From: Taibaiella koreensis
GTDB lineage: Bacteria > Bacteroidota > Bacteroidia > Chitinophagales > Chitinophagaceae
Direction of reading: 5' to 3'
Length of the DNA stretch: 64,000 bases
Assembly: GCF_003545715.1 (NCBI RefSeq)
Contig: NZ_QVNU01000004.1
Location: 248,001 to 312,000 of the forward strand
Part shown: piece by piece, positions 51,601 through 59,598 of the stretch
Numbering within the stretch: position 1 is the stretch's first letter
How the letters are laid out: every line of letters begins with the position of its first letter
The notes under the pieces: generated by a model
Told to the model about the DNA's origin: nothing
The model's database searches: none
Seen by the model: the letters and a program-made list of their open reading frames with translations, nothing else
Position numbers and translations under genes: made by a program

Positions 51601-52352
51601 TGGAAAAAGAATATGGTAAGCAGGCCATGAAAAAGTTCCTGCGCTACGAAATGGACAAGTACCTGCTGGGAAGGACCTTTGAGGCCAAAAAAGAGGTACC
51701 GCTGATGCTGTGCGAGAACCAGGACTATATCCACTACAACAAAGGCAGCGTGATTATGTATGCGTTGCGCGACTACCTGGGCGAAGATGTACTCAATGGT
51801 GCAATAAGGGCTTACCTGGAACGCTATAAATTCCAGGAGCCGCCTTATACCAATTCGATTGAATTTGTGAACTACCTGCGGGCCGCAACACCCGACAGCC
51901 TGAAATACATTATCAGGGACATGTTTGAGACCATCACGCTCTACGAAAATTATGTAAAGGACCTGAGCTATACCCGGCAGGCCGATGGCCGATACCTGGT
52001 AAGCCTGACTGTGGGCTCGGCTAAATTCAGAGCAGACAGCCTGGGCAAAAACACCAAAGTACCTGTATCCGATTATATGGATGTAGGCATATTTGGCGCA
52101 GGCGCAACGAAAGGCGACAAGACAGGCAAAGAGCTGCTGTTGCAGCGGATCAAAATGGACAGGCCCGAAAAGACCTTCACCTTTATCGTCAATGAAAAGC
52201 CCGTGAGCGCCGGCATCGATCCTTATCACAAGCTGATCGACCGCGCCCCGGACAACAATACCTGGAAGTTTGGCAGCAAGCCACCCCTGGTGAATACAGA
52301 TGTAACCAGCAATAGCCCCGGAAGTATCTTAATAGACGCGGAATCAGACTAA
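48657..52352 (+). CDS. ABC permease fused to M1-family metallopeptidase
   Basis: A 1231-residue fusion. The first ~580 residues hold about 12 hydrophobic helices of an ABC-2-type permease (ILMLLLGLAAAGVFNVAAG, IITMCMVARFMGAI). The C-terminal ~600 residues are a gluzincin peptidase: HEVGH at residues 947-951 and a downstream Glu971 in LMSETMSQYS complete the zinc site, although the spacing is 19 rather than the usual 18 residues. Topology places the peptidase in the periplasm. It shares an operon with the ABC ATPase. Permease/M1 fusions are known in Bacteroidota; the substrate is unknown. Confidence 0.92.
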   Translation: MFKEIFLFDLKRNFRKPQTYIFFGIFFILMLLLGLAAAGVFNVAAGDTNLVSNSAMAVAGVIVSLNSGILGLVNSVILVAVMATGIQKDYEYNTHPLYFTKPISKTGYFFGRFLSVLITALFVFSAQVIGYWIGSLFGMGTPFMGPFRLMNYLEPFLLFTLPNILLLGIIIFSITTFTRSTLSAYLFCIVLLVIRTITDNITADLDNKATAALWEPFGTEALQYLTQYWTPDEQNHRMIPLEGVLFHNRALWLGLALVITGFSFYRFRFSQFLSPISLFRKKEEAVSGQITLHSLSLLPKVQQRFSTAETWRQLFYLARFEFRKITRSTFFIIFSLLGIITMCMVARFMGAIYGTETYPVTYQILEMASPFFQLFILLMIVFLSGNVIWRERETKTDELIGVTPVSNTVLFFSKYLSLFYVTALLMLLMSLTGIMIQLTMGFYNIDPLQYLEKSLMLLVADMVVAGLCLSVQTVIPNKYLGFFLSLVPILFTNIIFNLLEWDFALYHFNSSGPNMPYSDMNGFGHTVKVWMLFKTYWMSIILILCLLALMLYARGKEKGWKARYRLSKGSIKAPYRIALFLLLACAAGTGGYIYYNTKVLNEYRTGKEQEARTAAFEKRYKSFEQVPQLRIVSTTADVDIYPHERSVHVKGYYYLKNKHALPVDTLYIDYPGGGKSYYHFEQLQPSVPATAIISDQEFGIRVFRLNKPVQPGDSIRFDFEVWYRPVGFTNDGTETDVVYNGTFFNNMTFPAIGYNPDAELGSNKARKKYGLLPKPRMAPVNDSLARMNTYISNDADWIRYETTVSTSEDQIAVAPGYLQQEWTKNGRRYFHYKMDSPILNFYAYLSAAYQVKRDKWKDVNIEIYYQKGHEYNLDRMIKGIKRSLDYYTANFGPYQHRQVRILEFPRYASFAQSFPNTIPFSESVGFIARVDEKDPEKIDVPFYITAHEVGHQWWAHQVIGGNVQGSVLMSETMSQYSALMVMEKEYGKQAMKKFLRYEMDKYLLGRTFEAKKEVPLMLCENQDYIHYNKGSVIMYALRDYLGEDVLNGAIRAYLERYKFQEPPYTNSIEFVNYLRAATPDSLKYIIRDMFETITLYENYVKDLSYTRQADGRYLVSLTVGSAKFRADSLGKNTKVPVSDYMDVGIFGAGATKGDKTGKELLLQRIKMDRPEKTFTFIVNEKPVSAGIDPYHKLIDRAPDNNTWKFGSKPPLVNTDVTSNSPGSILIDAESD

Positions 52353-52378
52353 CAGACTCAGGCTTCCGGATTACCCTA

Positions 52379-52413
52379 CCCCTGGCTGTACGGCACAGCC
52401 AGGGGTTCTTTTT
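52379..52413 (+). terminator. Rho-independent terminator of ABC-permease operon
   Basis: CCCCTGGCTGT / ACAGCCAGGGG form a perfect 11-bp stem with a 5-nt loop, then TTCTTTTTG. Confidence 0.85.
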
Positions 52414-52605
52414 GAAAAATCTGTCAAAAGGCAAAGGGATCGCTGAACAACCGGCCATGCGGAGAATACTTCCCGCCTATGAATTTCAAGCCATCATTTG
52501 TACCCCTTATCTAAAGTTTTGCCTCCTCCATGGCGAAGTGGTAAATCTTTTGCAGCGTCGCCGCCAAGAGCGGCAAAAACAAGCCATACTGCGATAAAAG
52601 CTTTG

Positions 52606-52648
52606 AAAATAATACAGGCCTTCCTCTTTTAGGGGGAAGGCCTGTATT
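52606..52648 (-). terminator. Terminator of RiPP precursor C transcript
   Basis: Arms AATACAGGCCTTCC (52611-52624) and GGAAGGCCTGTATT (52635-52648) are a perfect 14-bp stem, followed on the minus strand by a short T run. It lies 41 nt beyond the stop of peptide C. Confidence 0.7.
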
Positions 52649-52689
52649 GCTCAAATGAATAGTCATGAACCAGGCTACTCAGCCGGCTG

Positions 52690-52929
52690 TTAAAAGGTTC
52701 GCGGGCATACCGTACAATCGACGCAGCCGGTATTGCCGATCGGTGGCATGGGTTCTTCGCCGCACCATTGAGAAGCACAGGCGGAAACGGAAAAACAACC
52801 TCCAAGCGGATCGACAGACCATTGCGGCGTAGCGCCGCCAAAGGCTTTAGTCTTTTCTGTATTGGTCAGGCCACCGATCCTGGCCTTGTTCAGCTGTAAT
52901 TTTGCTGCTTTGATCTTTGTCTTTTTCAT
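52690..52929 (-). CDS. RiPP-like precursor peptide C (GG leader, six-Cys core)
   Basis: A 79-residue peptide. The leader pattern L11-x-L13-x-K15-x-x-I18-x-x-L21 and GG at 31-32 are in exactly the same register as in peptides A and B, 14 kb away. The core after GG is Gly/Pro/Ser/Thr-rich with six Cys at 45, 51, 56, 69, 72 and 75, a better crosslinking candidate than A or B. It is alone on its transcript with a 14-bp-stem terminator; no modification, export or immunity gene is next to it. Confidence 0.78.
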   Translation of the reverse strand: MKKTKIKAAKLQLNKARIGGLTNTEKTKAFGGATPQWSVDPLGGCFSVSACASQWCGEEPMPPIGNTGCVDCTVCPRTF

Positions 52930-53077
52930 GGCTCTCTTTTAGAAAGCAATATACACGTATTCAGGATCATGTGGAAATATCAAGCGCCATTAATGATCCG
53001 GGGTTAAATCTACAATTATTGCCCGGGAACAAGCATGGTGTCTGTTACCATAACTTCAGCCTTGTGTTCCAAGCGGG

Positions 53078-53452
53078 CTAAGCCGGTTCAAACAGCTCGA
53101 TATTATTGCCTTCCGGATCGAGGATGTGTACAAACTTGCCGTATTCATAAGTAGCGATATCGTCGAGCACAGTTATACCCGCTTTCTTCAGATCGGCTAC
53201 CAATGCCTCTATATTTTCGACCCGGTAATTGATCATAAAGTCCTTTTGCGAAGGTTCAAAATATTGGGTATCGGCAGGTTTGGGGCTCCATACGGTATAG
53301 CCTTCCTTTTCTGTATTATCCTTTTCGCGCCAGGGAAACATGGCGCCCCATTCTGTGGCCGGTATGCCCAGGTGTGTCGCATACCACTCATTCATTTTCG
53401 ACGGATCGGCGCATTTAAAGAAGATACCGCCTATACCTGTTACTTTTTTCAT
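53078..53452 (-). CDS. VOC (glyoxalase/bleomycin-resistance) family protein
   Basis: A 124-residue two-module VOC fold. It opens with VTGIGGIFFKCADPSKMNEWY and ends with GKFVHILDPEGNNIELFEP, whose Glu is a usual metal ligand. Substrate unknown; members include dioxygenases, glyoxalases and antibiotic-binding proteins. Start set at 53452, downstream of a good -7 element at 53479; the open frame further upstream crosses that element. Single-gene unit. Confidence 0.93.
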   Translation of the reverse strand: MKKVTGIGGIFFKCADPSKMNEWYATHLGIPATEWGAMFPWREKDNTEKEGYTVWSPKPADTQYFEPSQKDFMINYRVENIEALVADLKKAGITVLDDIATYEYGKFVHILDPEGNNIELFEPA

Positions 53453-53478
53453 TGATTGAAGTATTGAGAGATGATGAA

Positions 53479-53486
53479 CAAAGCTA
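53479..53486 (-). promoter_or_regulatory. -7 promoter element of VOC gene
   Basis: TAGCTTTG on the minus strand matches TAnnTTTG, 26 nt upstream of the start at 53452. Confidence 0.5.
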
Positions 53487-53630
53487 AGCAAAAAGATTCC
53501 CGGTCGCAGACCGCGGCCATCGTATTTTTTGTGTTGCCGGCTCATTACATAAATTATATTTTTTCTTAAAAACTGTTTGAAAAACCGGGCCGTATATAAG
53601 CAAAAGCAAAACGCTTAAAAAAGGATTCTT

Positions 53631-55388
53631 ATGAAAAAAAGCCAACTCTTCCCCAGGAACGTGCGCAAGGCTGCTTTCCTGCTGTGCATGATGACGGCAG
53701 GCCTCCCGGCCTTTGCATCCAGCCATAGAGAGGCGCCGCTGATCTCGAGTGATCCGCAGGCCGACAACACCGATCTCTATGCCTTCAGAAGCCCGGATGA
53801 CCCCGGTACCGTGACGATTATTGCCAATTATATTCCCTTTCAGCTACCCGAAGGCGGTCCTAACTATTATACCTTCGGCGCCAACATCCGTTACGAAATC
53901 CACATTAAGAACAAAACGACAACAACCGGCGACGATATTACCTACCGCTTTACGTTTAACCAGACCAATGAGGACAACACGACCTTCTTTAATATCAGGC
54001 TGGGACAACAGAACCTGAAGACAAACTATACCTGCGAAAAAAGCACCGATGGCGGTAATACCTTTACAACAATACTGAGCAATGGCGTGGTTCCGCCACC
54101 CAATATAGGCCCCCGCTCCATCATCAGCACGCCTGTGGGCCTGGGCGTTGCCTCTTACGGAACGTTGGTTCAAAATGCCATTGGCACTGCCAGCACAGGC
54201 GAAACCTTGTTTTGCGGCCCGGCCGATGATCCGTTCTTTGTAGACCTGGCCGGCGCTTTCGATGCCGGCAATTTCCGCCCCGAAGGCAATACCGTTAATG
54301 CACCCAAAGATGGCCTGGCACGGTATAATGTCAATACGATCGCGATCAAAGTGCCGATAAGCCTGTTACAAAAGGATGGTAAAGATGCCGGACAGGCAGC
54401 CAATATTCTCGATCCCGATTTTGTGATCGGTGTATGGGCATCTGCCAGCCGGATGCAAATAAAGACACTAAATGCCGACGGTACAGCAACCGCTTCCGGC
54501 GATTGGGTACAGGTTTCACGCCTCGGCATGCCCCTTACCAACGAGGCGGTAATACCGGTGGGCACTAAAGACAAATGGAACGCCACTACGCCCTACAATG
54601 ACGTACAGTTTGCCGCATTCTTCAAGAATCCCGAGCTCGCGCTTTATATGGATGATTCGCAATTTGGCGGTGCGGTTCCCGCTCTTGGCGCCTTGCGCAT
54701 ACAGAAAAGCGCCTTGCAGACCTATGATTTCCGTAATGGCAAACCCGGTCTTTTTGCCTTGCGCAACACTGCAGCCGTAAGCGGCACGGCCTTTGATGAA
54801 ACCTTGTTCGGACCGGTGCTGCTGCCCGATAATGCGAGCCCCCGTGCGGTAGACATCCTTCCGATCTTCTACACCGGCGTGCCCAACCTGGCGCCCTACC
54901 AGCTGGCAACAGGCAAGGCGGGCAATCCGCTGGCGGCCGGCAAACCATTTATCAACAACTTCCTGCCTACCCTCGGCGATATGCTGCGGCTCAATATGGC
55001 GGTCCCGCCCACCCCCAGAAACGATCCGAACTTCAGTTCCCTGGGAATCGTTAAAGCCGCTGTGCTGGGTCTTACCGATGCAGCCTACAACACCAATGCT
55101 ACCCTCCAGTTTATTCCCAATATGGATGGCTTTCCCAATGGCCGCCGCCTGGAAGACGATGTGACCACCATAGAGCTCCAGGCCGTATCGGGTGTGGCTT
55201 TGGCCGCTATCGGGCTCTGGTACGACGACTATACACCTTCATCCACTTCTCCCGTAACGCCTCAATTACTGAATGTCCTGGGCTTTACGGCAGGTGTTAC
55301 CCATAACGATACCACCTTTAAGGCGGCCTTCCCATACGTGCAGGAACCCTGGCGTGGTTACGACTATACCTTACAGGCCCGGTTCTGA
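53631..55388 (+). CDS. DUF4331 domain protein without sorting domain
   Basis: A 585-residue exported protein, signal peptide up to LPAFA. The mature N-terminus SSHREAPLI-DPQADNTDLYAF is the DUF4331 hallmark, and the fold is probably mostly beta. It shares long identical runs with the next gene (NPELALYMDDSQFGGAVP, NDPNFSSLGIVKAAVLGLT). It stops shortly after the last shared block (PWRGYDYTLQARF) and lacks the C-terminal domain of its paralogue. First gene of a five-gene co-directional run; its function is unknown. Confidence 0.88.
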   Translation: MKKSQLFPRNVRKAAFLLCMMTAGLPAFASSHREAPLISSDPQADNTDLYAFRSPDDPGTVTIIANYIPFQLPEGGPNYYTFGANIRYEIHIKNKTTTTGDDITYRFTFNQTNEDNTTFFNIRLGQQNLKTNYTCEKSTDGGNTFTTILSNGVVPPPNIGPRSIISTPVGLGVASYGTLVQNAIGTASTGETLFCGPADDPFFVDLAGAFDAGNFRPEGNTVNAPKDGLARYNVNTIAIKVPISLLQKDGKDAGQAANILDPDFVIGVWASASRMQIKTLNADGTATASGDWVQVSRLGMPLTNEAVIPVGTKDKWNATTPYNDVQFAAFFKNPELALYMDDSQFGGAVPALGALRIQKSALQTYDFRNGKPGLFALRNTAAVSGTAFDETLFGPVLLPDNASPRAVDILPIFYTGVPNLAPYQLATGKAGNPLAAGKPFINNFLPTLGDMLRLNMAVPPTPRNDPNFSSLGIVKAAVLGLTDAAYNTNATLQFIPNMDGFPNGRRLEDDVTTIELQAVSGVALAAIGLWYDDYTPSSTSPVTPQLLNVLGFTAGVTHNDTTFKAAFPYVQEPWRGYDYTLQARF

Positions 55389-55418
55389 TCTCTTCCTTCT
55401 TTCATCAAAAAATAAAAC

Positions 55419-57443
55419 ATGAAAAGCTATATCCATAAAATAGCGGCCGCGCTGGCGATCTGCCTCCTGCCGCAGGTTGAGCTGCAGGCCTCGTCGCACA
55501 GGGAAGCGCCATTGATTGCCAATGACCCCCTGGCCGACAATACTGACCTGTATGCCTTTAAAAGTCCCTGCGATCCCAACAAGATCGTGCTGATTGCCAA
55601 CTATATCCCTTTTGAGCATCCGGCGGGAGGTCCCAACTGGTACACCTTTGGCGAAAATATCCGCTATGAGATCCATATCGATAACAATGCCAATACCCCC
55701 GGCGATGATATCATTTACCGCTTTACCTTTCACAGGGAGAACGAGGACGGCACTACCTTCTTCAACATCAGGCTGGGTCGGCAGAACATAAAGACCACTT
55801 ATACCTGCGAGCGCAGCATAGATGGCGGCGCCAGCTTTACTGCTATCGTAACAGCAGGTGTGGTACCCCCGCCCAATATAGGCCCCCGCTCCATCAATAA
55901 TGCTACCGTGGGCCTGGGCAGCGATTATGGCAGCCTGATGACGGCTGCTGTACAAAGTCCTGCAACCGGTGAAAAGATATTCTGCGGTCCCATCGACGAT
56001 CCCTTCTTCGTTGACCTCGGCGGCGCTTTCGATGCCGGTGGCTTTCGCCCTTCAGCGCAAGCCCGGGATGGCCTGGCCAAATTCAATTGCCATTCCATCG
56101 TGATCGAGGTACCCGTAGCGACGCTGCAGAAAGATGGTAAAACCGTATCGCAGGCGGCCAATATCCTTGACCCCGATTTCGTGATCGGTGTATGGGCTTC
56201 GGCCAGCCGCCAGCAAATTACGACGCTGAGTAATAACGGTGATCCCGCAGGTGTAAGCGGCGACTGGGTACAGGTATCCCGTCTGGGCATGCCACTTACC
56301 AATGAAGCGGTGATCCCTATCGGCAGCAAAGACCTGTGGAACAGGACCAACCCTTATACCGGCGACCTTACCTTCGCTGCTAATTTCTCCAATCCCGAGC
56401 TGGCCTTGTATATGGATGACTCGCAATTTGGCGGCGCCGTACCGGGCTTGTCTGCCCTGCGCATCCAGGCCAACTCCCTGGGCGCATTCGACTTCCGTAA
56501 TGGTCATTCCGGCTTATATGCTTTGAAAAACACAGCAGCCGTAGCAGGCACAGCACTGGATGATGCCGCCTTCGGGACCGTCCTGCTCCCTAACAACACC
56601 AGTCCGCGTGCCGTGGATATATTACCGATCTTTTATACCGGCGTACCCAACCTGCGTCCTTACCAACTCGCTACCGGCAAAGGCGGCGATCCGCTGGCAA
56701 CAGGCAAGCCGTTCATCAACAACTTCCTGCCCACGCTCAGCGATGCGCTTCGCCTCAACATGGCCGTACCGGCTACTCCCAGGAATGATCCCAACTTCAG
56801 CTCACTGGGCATTGTCAAGGCAGCGGTGCTTGGGCTTACCGACCCGGCTTATAATGCCGATGCCAGCCTGCAGTTTATCCCCAATATGGACGGGTTCCCC
56901 AACGGCCGGCGCCTCGAAGACGATGTGACTACGATTGAGCTGCAAGCCGTATCCGGCGTGGCCCTGGCCGCTATAGGCCTGTGGTACGACGATTTTACCG
57001 GTGGCAGTCCCGTAACGGCGCAGCTGGGCAATGTGCTGGGCTTTACTGCAGGTGTAACGCATAACGATACCACTTTCCAGGATTGCTTCCCCTATGTGCA
57101 GCAACCCTGGCGCGGCTTCAACGGCGATAGCTATACCGGTCCCGGCAGCACAGGCATAGCCGGCGTAGGTATGGGCGCACCGGAAGCGATCATGGTTGCC
57201 TTCCCCAATCCGTTCAGCAGCATGGTGAACCTGAAGTATAAGCTGGCGGCCAAGGGCGTTGTAAGCATCCGCATTACCGATCCTGTAGGCCGCGTAGTCG
57301 CTACGATAGAAGCAGGAAGCCAGCCTGCGGGTGAGTACACCACACGTTGGAGTGGCGCTGGTCTTACTGCAGGTACCTATTATGCACAGATCACTGTAAA
57401 CGGCAAGACATTCAGGAGTGTAAAAGTAGTTAAAGTAAAATAA
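55419..57443 (+). CDS. DUF4331 domain protein with T9SS sorting domain
   Basis: A 674-residue paralogue of the previous gene, 30 nt downstream. It has a signal peptide, the SSHREAPLI-DPLADNTDLYAF opening, the shared core, and an extra type A T9SS C-terminal domain (residues about 595-674: FPNPFSSMVNLKYKLAA to the basic KVVKVK end). The CTD targets the protein to the cell surface via the type IX system, so the pair probably supplies a soluble and a surface-anchored form. Confidence 0.92.
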   Translation: MKSYIHKIAAALAICLLPQVELQASSHREAPLIANDPLADNTDLYAFKSPCDPNKIVLIANYIPFEHPAGGPNWYTFGENIRYEIHIDNNANTPGDDIIYRFTFHRENEDGTTFFNIRLGRQNIKTTYTCERSIDGGASFTAIVTAGVVPPPNIGPRSINNATVGLGSDYGSLMTAAVQSPATGEKIFCGPIDDPFFVDLGGAFDAGGFRPSAQARDGLAKFNCHSIVIEVPVATLQKDGKTVSQAANILDPDFVIGVWASASRQQITTLSNNGDPAGVSGDWVQVSRLGMPLTNEAVIPIGSKDLWNRTNPYTGDLTFAANFSNPELALYMDDSQFGGAVPGLSALRIQANSLGAFDFRNGHSGLYALKNTAAVAGTALDDAAFGTVLLPNNTSPRAVDILPIFYTGVPNLRPYQLATGKGGDPLATGKPFINNFLPTLSDALRLNMAVPATPRNDPNFSSLGIVKAAVLGLTDPAYNADASLQFIPNMDGFPNGRRLEDDVTTIELQAVSGVALAAIGLWYDDFTGGSPVTAQLGNVLGFTAGVTHNDTTFQDCFPYVQQPWRGFNGDSYTGPGSTGIAGVGMGAPEAIMVAFPNPFSSMVNLKYKLAAKGVVSIRITDPVGRVVATIEAGSQPAGEYTTRWSGAGLTAGTYYAQITVNGKTFRSVKVVKVK

Positions 57444-57449
57444 CAGTAG

Positions 57450-57487
57450 TGGCCGGAGCCCGGTACGGGTTTCGGCCATTTTTTTTC
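57450..57487 (+). terminator. Rho-independent terminator in DUF4331 run
   Basis: TGGCCG / CGGCCA outer arms with an inner GCCCG-GTAC-CGGGT-like hairpin and an eight-T tail. The following TPR gene starts 33 nt beyond, so termination may be partial. Confidence 0.7.
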
Positions 57488-57519
57488 CCAAGCAATACTT
57501 CACACACAAAAGTATTTTT

Positions 57520-58890
57520 ATGTTCTCTTATATTACTACAAACTATAAAAAATGCCTGGTAACCGGTCTGTTGGCTGTCTACGTCATCGGCACCGTGTCC
57601 TGCAAACAGGGTCCAGGAGCACAGGAGGTTACCGTGAGCGAAGGCCTGTCGGTACCGCGGTTGCTCGACCGGGAAACCAAGACGGGCCTGCCGGAAGAAA
57701 ATATACAGCTCCGGAAAACCTATGACGAGGCGATCGCCGCCCTAAAAACCAACCCCGCCAACCTGAAACCTTACCTGAGCCTGGCCACCGTGTTCATTAC
57801 AGAAGGCCGCCTGACAGGCAATAACGGTTACTATGCCCGGGCAGCCCTGCAAATGCTGGATAAAGTAACAGAGGGCAATCCCTCTGATAAAAACCTGCTG
57901 TTTGAAGGTCTCAGCCTCAAATCGGCCGTGCTGCTGAATATGCATCAATTTAAAGCAGCCCTGGAGGTAGCCGAAGCAGGCGAAAAGATCAATGATTACA
58001 ATGCCGGTATCTGCGGTGCACTGGTAGATGCCAATGTGGAAATGGGCCATTATGATGCTGCGGTAAAAGCCTGCGACAAGATGTTAAGCATACGCCCCGA
58101 TCTACGTTCTTATTCGAGGGCTGCCTATCTGCGTCAGCTTCACGGCGACAATAATGGTGCGCGCGAGGCCATGCGTATGGCGGTGGAAGCGGGCGTGCCC
58201 GGTATGGAAAGTACCGAATGGGCCCGCGTGCAATGGGGCGACCTTTATCTGAATGCAGGTAAGCTGGATACTGCACAAATGATTTACAATACCGTCTTAT
58301 CGTTCCGGGCCGGCTACCCTTATGCAGAAATGGGGCTAGCACGTGTAGCAGCAGCAGACAAACACTATGACGAGGCCATTGCCCATACCCGGAATGCGAT
58401 CAGGACGATGAGCGAGGCCTCCTTCGTTTCTTACCTGGGCGACCTGTACCTGCTTAAAGGTGACAAGGGAAAGGCGATGCAGGTATACAAAGATGTGGTG
58501 CAGCAATTGGAACAGGGCGAACGGGAGCAATCGGGTAAAACCTTACAGCATAACGGCCACCGCGAGCTCGCCATGGCTTATCTCAATCTCGACGACAAGG
58601 CCAAGGCGCTGGAGCATGCGAAAGCCGACTATGCCATGCGCCCCGACAATATAGACGCCAATGACCTGATGGCCTGGGTGCTCTACAAAATGGGCGACTA
58701 CAAGCAGGCAGCGCTCTATACAGAAAAAGTATTTACCACCAGGGAAAAAAATGCTACGCTCAGCTATAAGGCTGGCTTGATCTACGCAGCAGCAGGAAAC
58801 AGCGATAAGGCCATGCAATACCGCAGCGAAGCCGCAGCCATATCACCCTATATCGACCCGAGGATAACGGCATCATCTATCAAACTGTAA
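57520..58890 (+). CDS. TPR-repeat lipoprotein
   Basis: A 456-residue lipoprotein. The N-terminal membrane segment LVTGLLAVYVIGTVSC ends at the lipobox Cys28. TPR helices run through most of the protein (YDEAIAALKTNPANLKPY, GHYDAAVKACDKMLSI, GDYKQAALYTEKVFTT). It lies between the DUF4331 pair and HupE, and is probably a periplasm-facing scaffold of the same system. Confidence 0.85.
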   Translation: MFSYITTNYKKCLVTGLLAVYVIGTVSCKQGPGAQEVTVSEGLSVPRLLDRETKTGLPEENIQLRKTYDEAIAALKTNPANLKPYLSLATVFITEGRLTGNNGYYARAALQMLDKVTEGNPSDKNLLFEGLSLKSAVLLNMHQFKAALEVAEAGEKINDYNAGICGALVDANVEMGHYDAAVKACDKMLSIRPDLRSYSRAAYLRQLHGDNNGAREAMRMAVEAGVPGMESTEWARVQWGDLYLNAGKLDTAQMIYNTVLSFRAGYPYAEMGLARVAAADKHYDEAIAHTRNAIRTMSEASFVSYLGDLYLLKGDKGKAMQVYKDVVQQLEQGEREQSGKTLQHNGHRELAMAYLNLDDKAKALEHAKADYAMRPDNIDANDLMAWVLYKMGDYKQAALYTEKVFTTREKNATLSYKAGLIYAAAGNSDKAMQYRSEAAAISPYIDPRITASSIKL

Positions 58891-58913
58891 GATCGCCCAC
58901 TAAAGCCAGACTT

Positions 58914-59573
58914 ATGAAGAAGCGATATGGTTTGCTTTTGCTATTGCTGTCTTGTGTTGCTGTAGCACAGGCGCATGTGATCTCCTATGACCTCGATCCT
59001 TTGCCTAAAGACCAGGTTTTTGTCCGGTACCTCGGGCTGGGCTACCAGCATATCATCCCCCTGGGCCTCGATCATATCCTGTTTATCCTTTGTGTCTTTT
59101 TCCTCAACAATAACCTGAAGCAGATCGTGCTGCAGGCCTCCATGTTTACCCTGGCACATTCCCTTACACTAGGGTTAGCAATGTATGGCGTAATACAGCC
59201 TCCGGCATCCCTTATCGAACCGTTGATCGCCTTATCCATCGTACTGCTGGCGCTGGAAAATATCTTTTCCCGACGCGTGAAGCCCTGGCGACTGGTCATA
59301 GTCTTTATTTTCGGGCTGGTGCATGGTATGGGATTTGCCGGTGCCCTTTCGGGCCTGGGCATGCCCTCTTATGCATTTGCTACGGCGTTGATCAGTTTCA
59401 ATATCGGTGTGGAGCTGGGGCAACTAACGATTATCCTGCTGATGTATTTTCTTGTAGCCCGTTCATTTGCTCATAAAAACTGGTACCGGAAAGTGATCGT
59501 CGTTCCGTCTTCCCTGCTCATAGCCCTTATAGCCGGCTATTGGACAATAACGCGTATTGTTTACGCAGGTTAA
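58914..59573 (+). CDS. HupE/UreJ-family permease
   Basis: A 219-residue inner-membrane protein with a signal-like first segment and about six more helices. HupE/UreJ signatures: GLDHILFILC, LAHSLTLGLA, GLVHGMGFAGAL and FNIGVELGQL; the His residues are the proposed Ni/Co ligands. Family members import Ni2+ or Co2+ for hydrogenase or urease; neither enzyme is encoded here. It lies 24 nt downstream of the TPR lipoprotein and 26 nt upstream of the TonB receptor, so the three are likely co-transcribed. Confidence 0.9.
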   Translation: MKKRYGLLLLLLSCVAVAQAHVISYDLDPLPKDQVFVRYLGLGYQHIIPLGLDHILFILCVFFLNNNLKQIVLQASMFTLAHSLTLGLAMYGVIQPPASLIEPLIALSIVLLALENIFSRRVKPWRLVIVFIFGLVHGMGFAGALSGLGMPSYAFATALISFNIGVELGQLTIILLMYFLVARSFAHKNWYRKVIVVPSSLLIALIAGYWTITRIVYAG

Positions 59574-59598
59574 GAACAACCTGCCCTAAATCTAAAAC

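Noticed and set aside
50652-52229. 525-residue ORF on the minus strand opposite the M1 peptidase part
   Set aside because: The plus-strand protein has catalytic motifs there. The antisense product is without a recognisable family and is a shadow.
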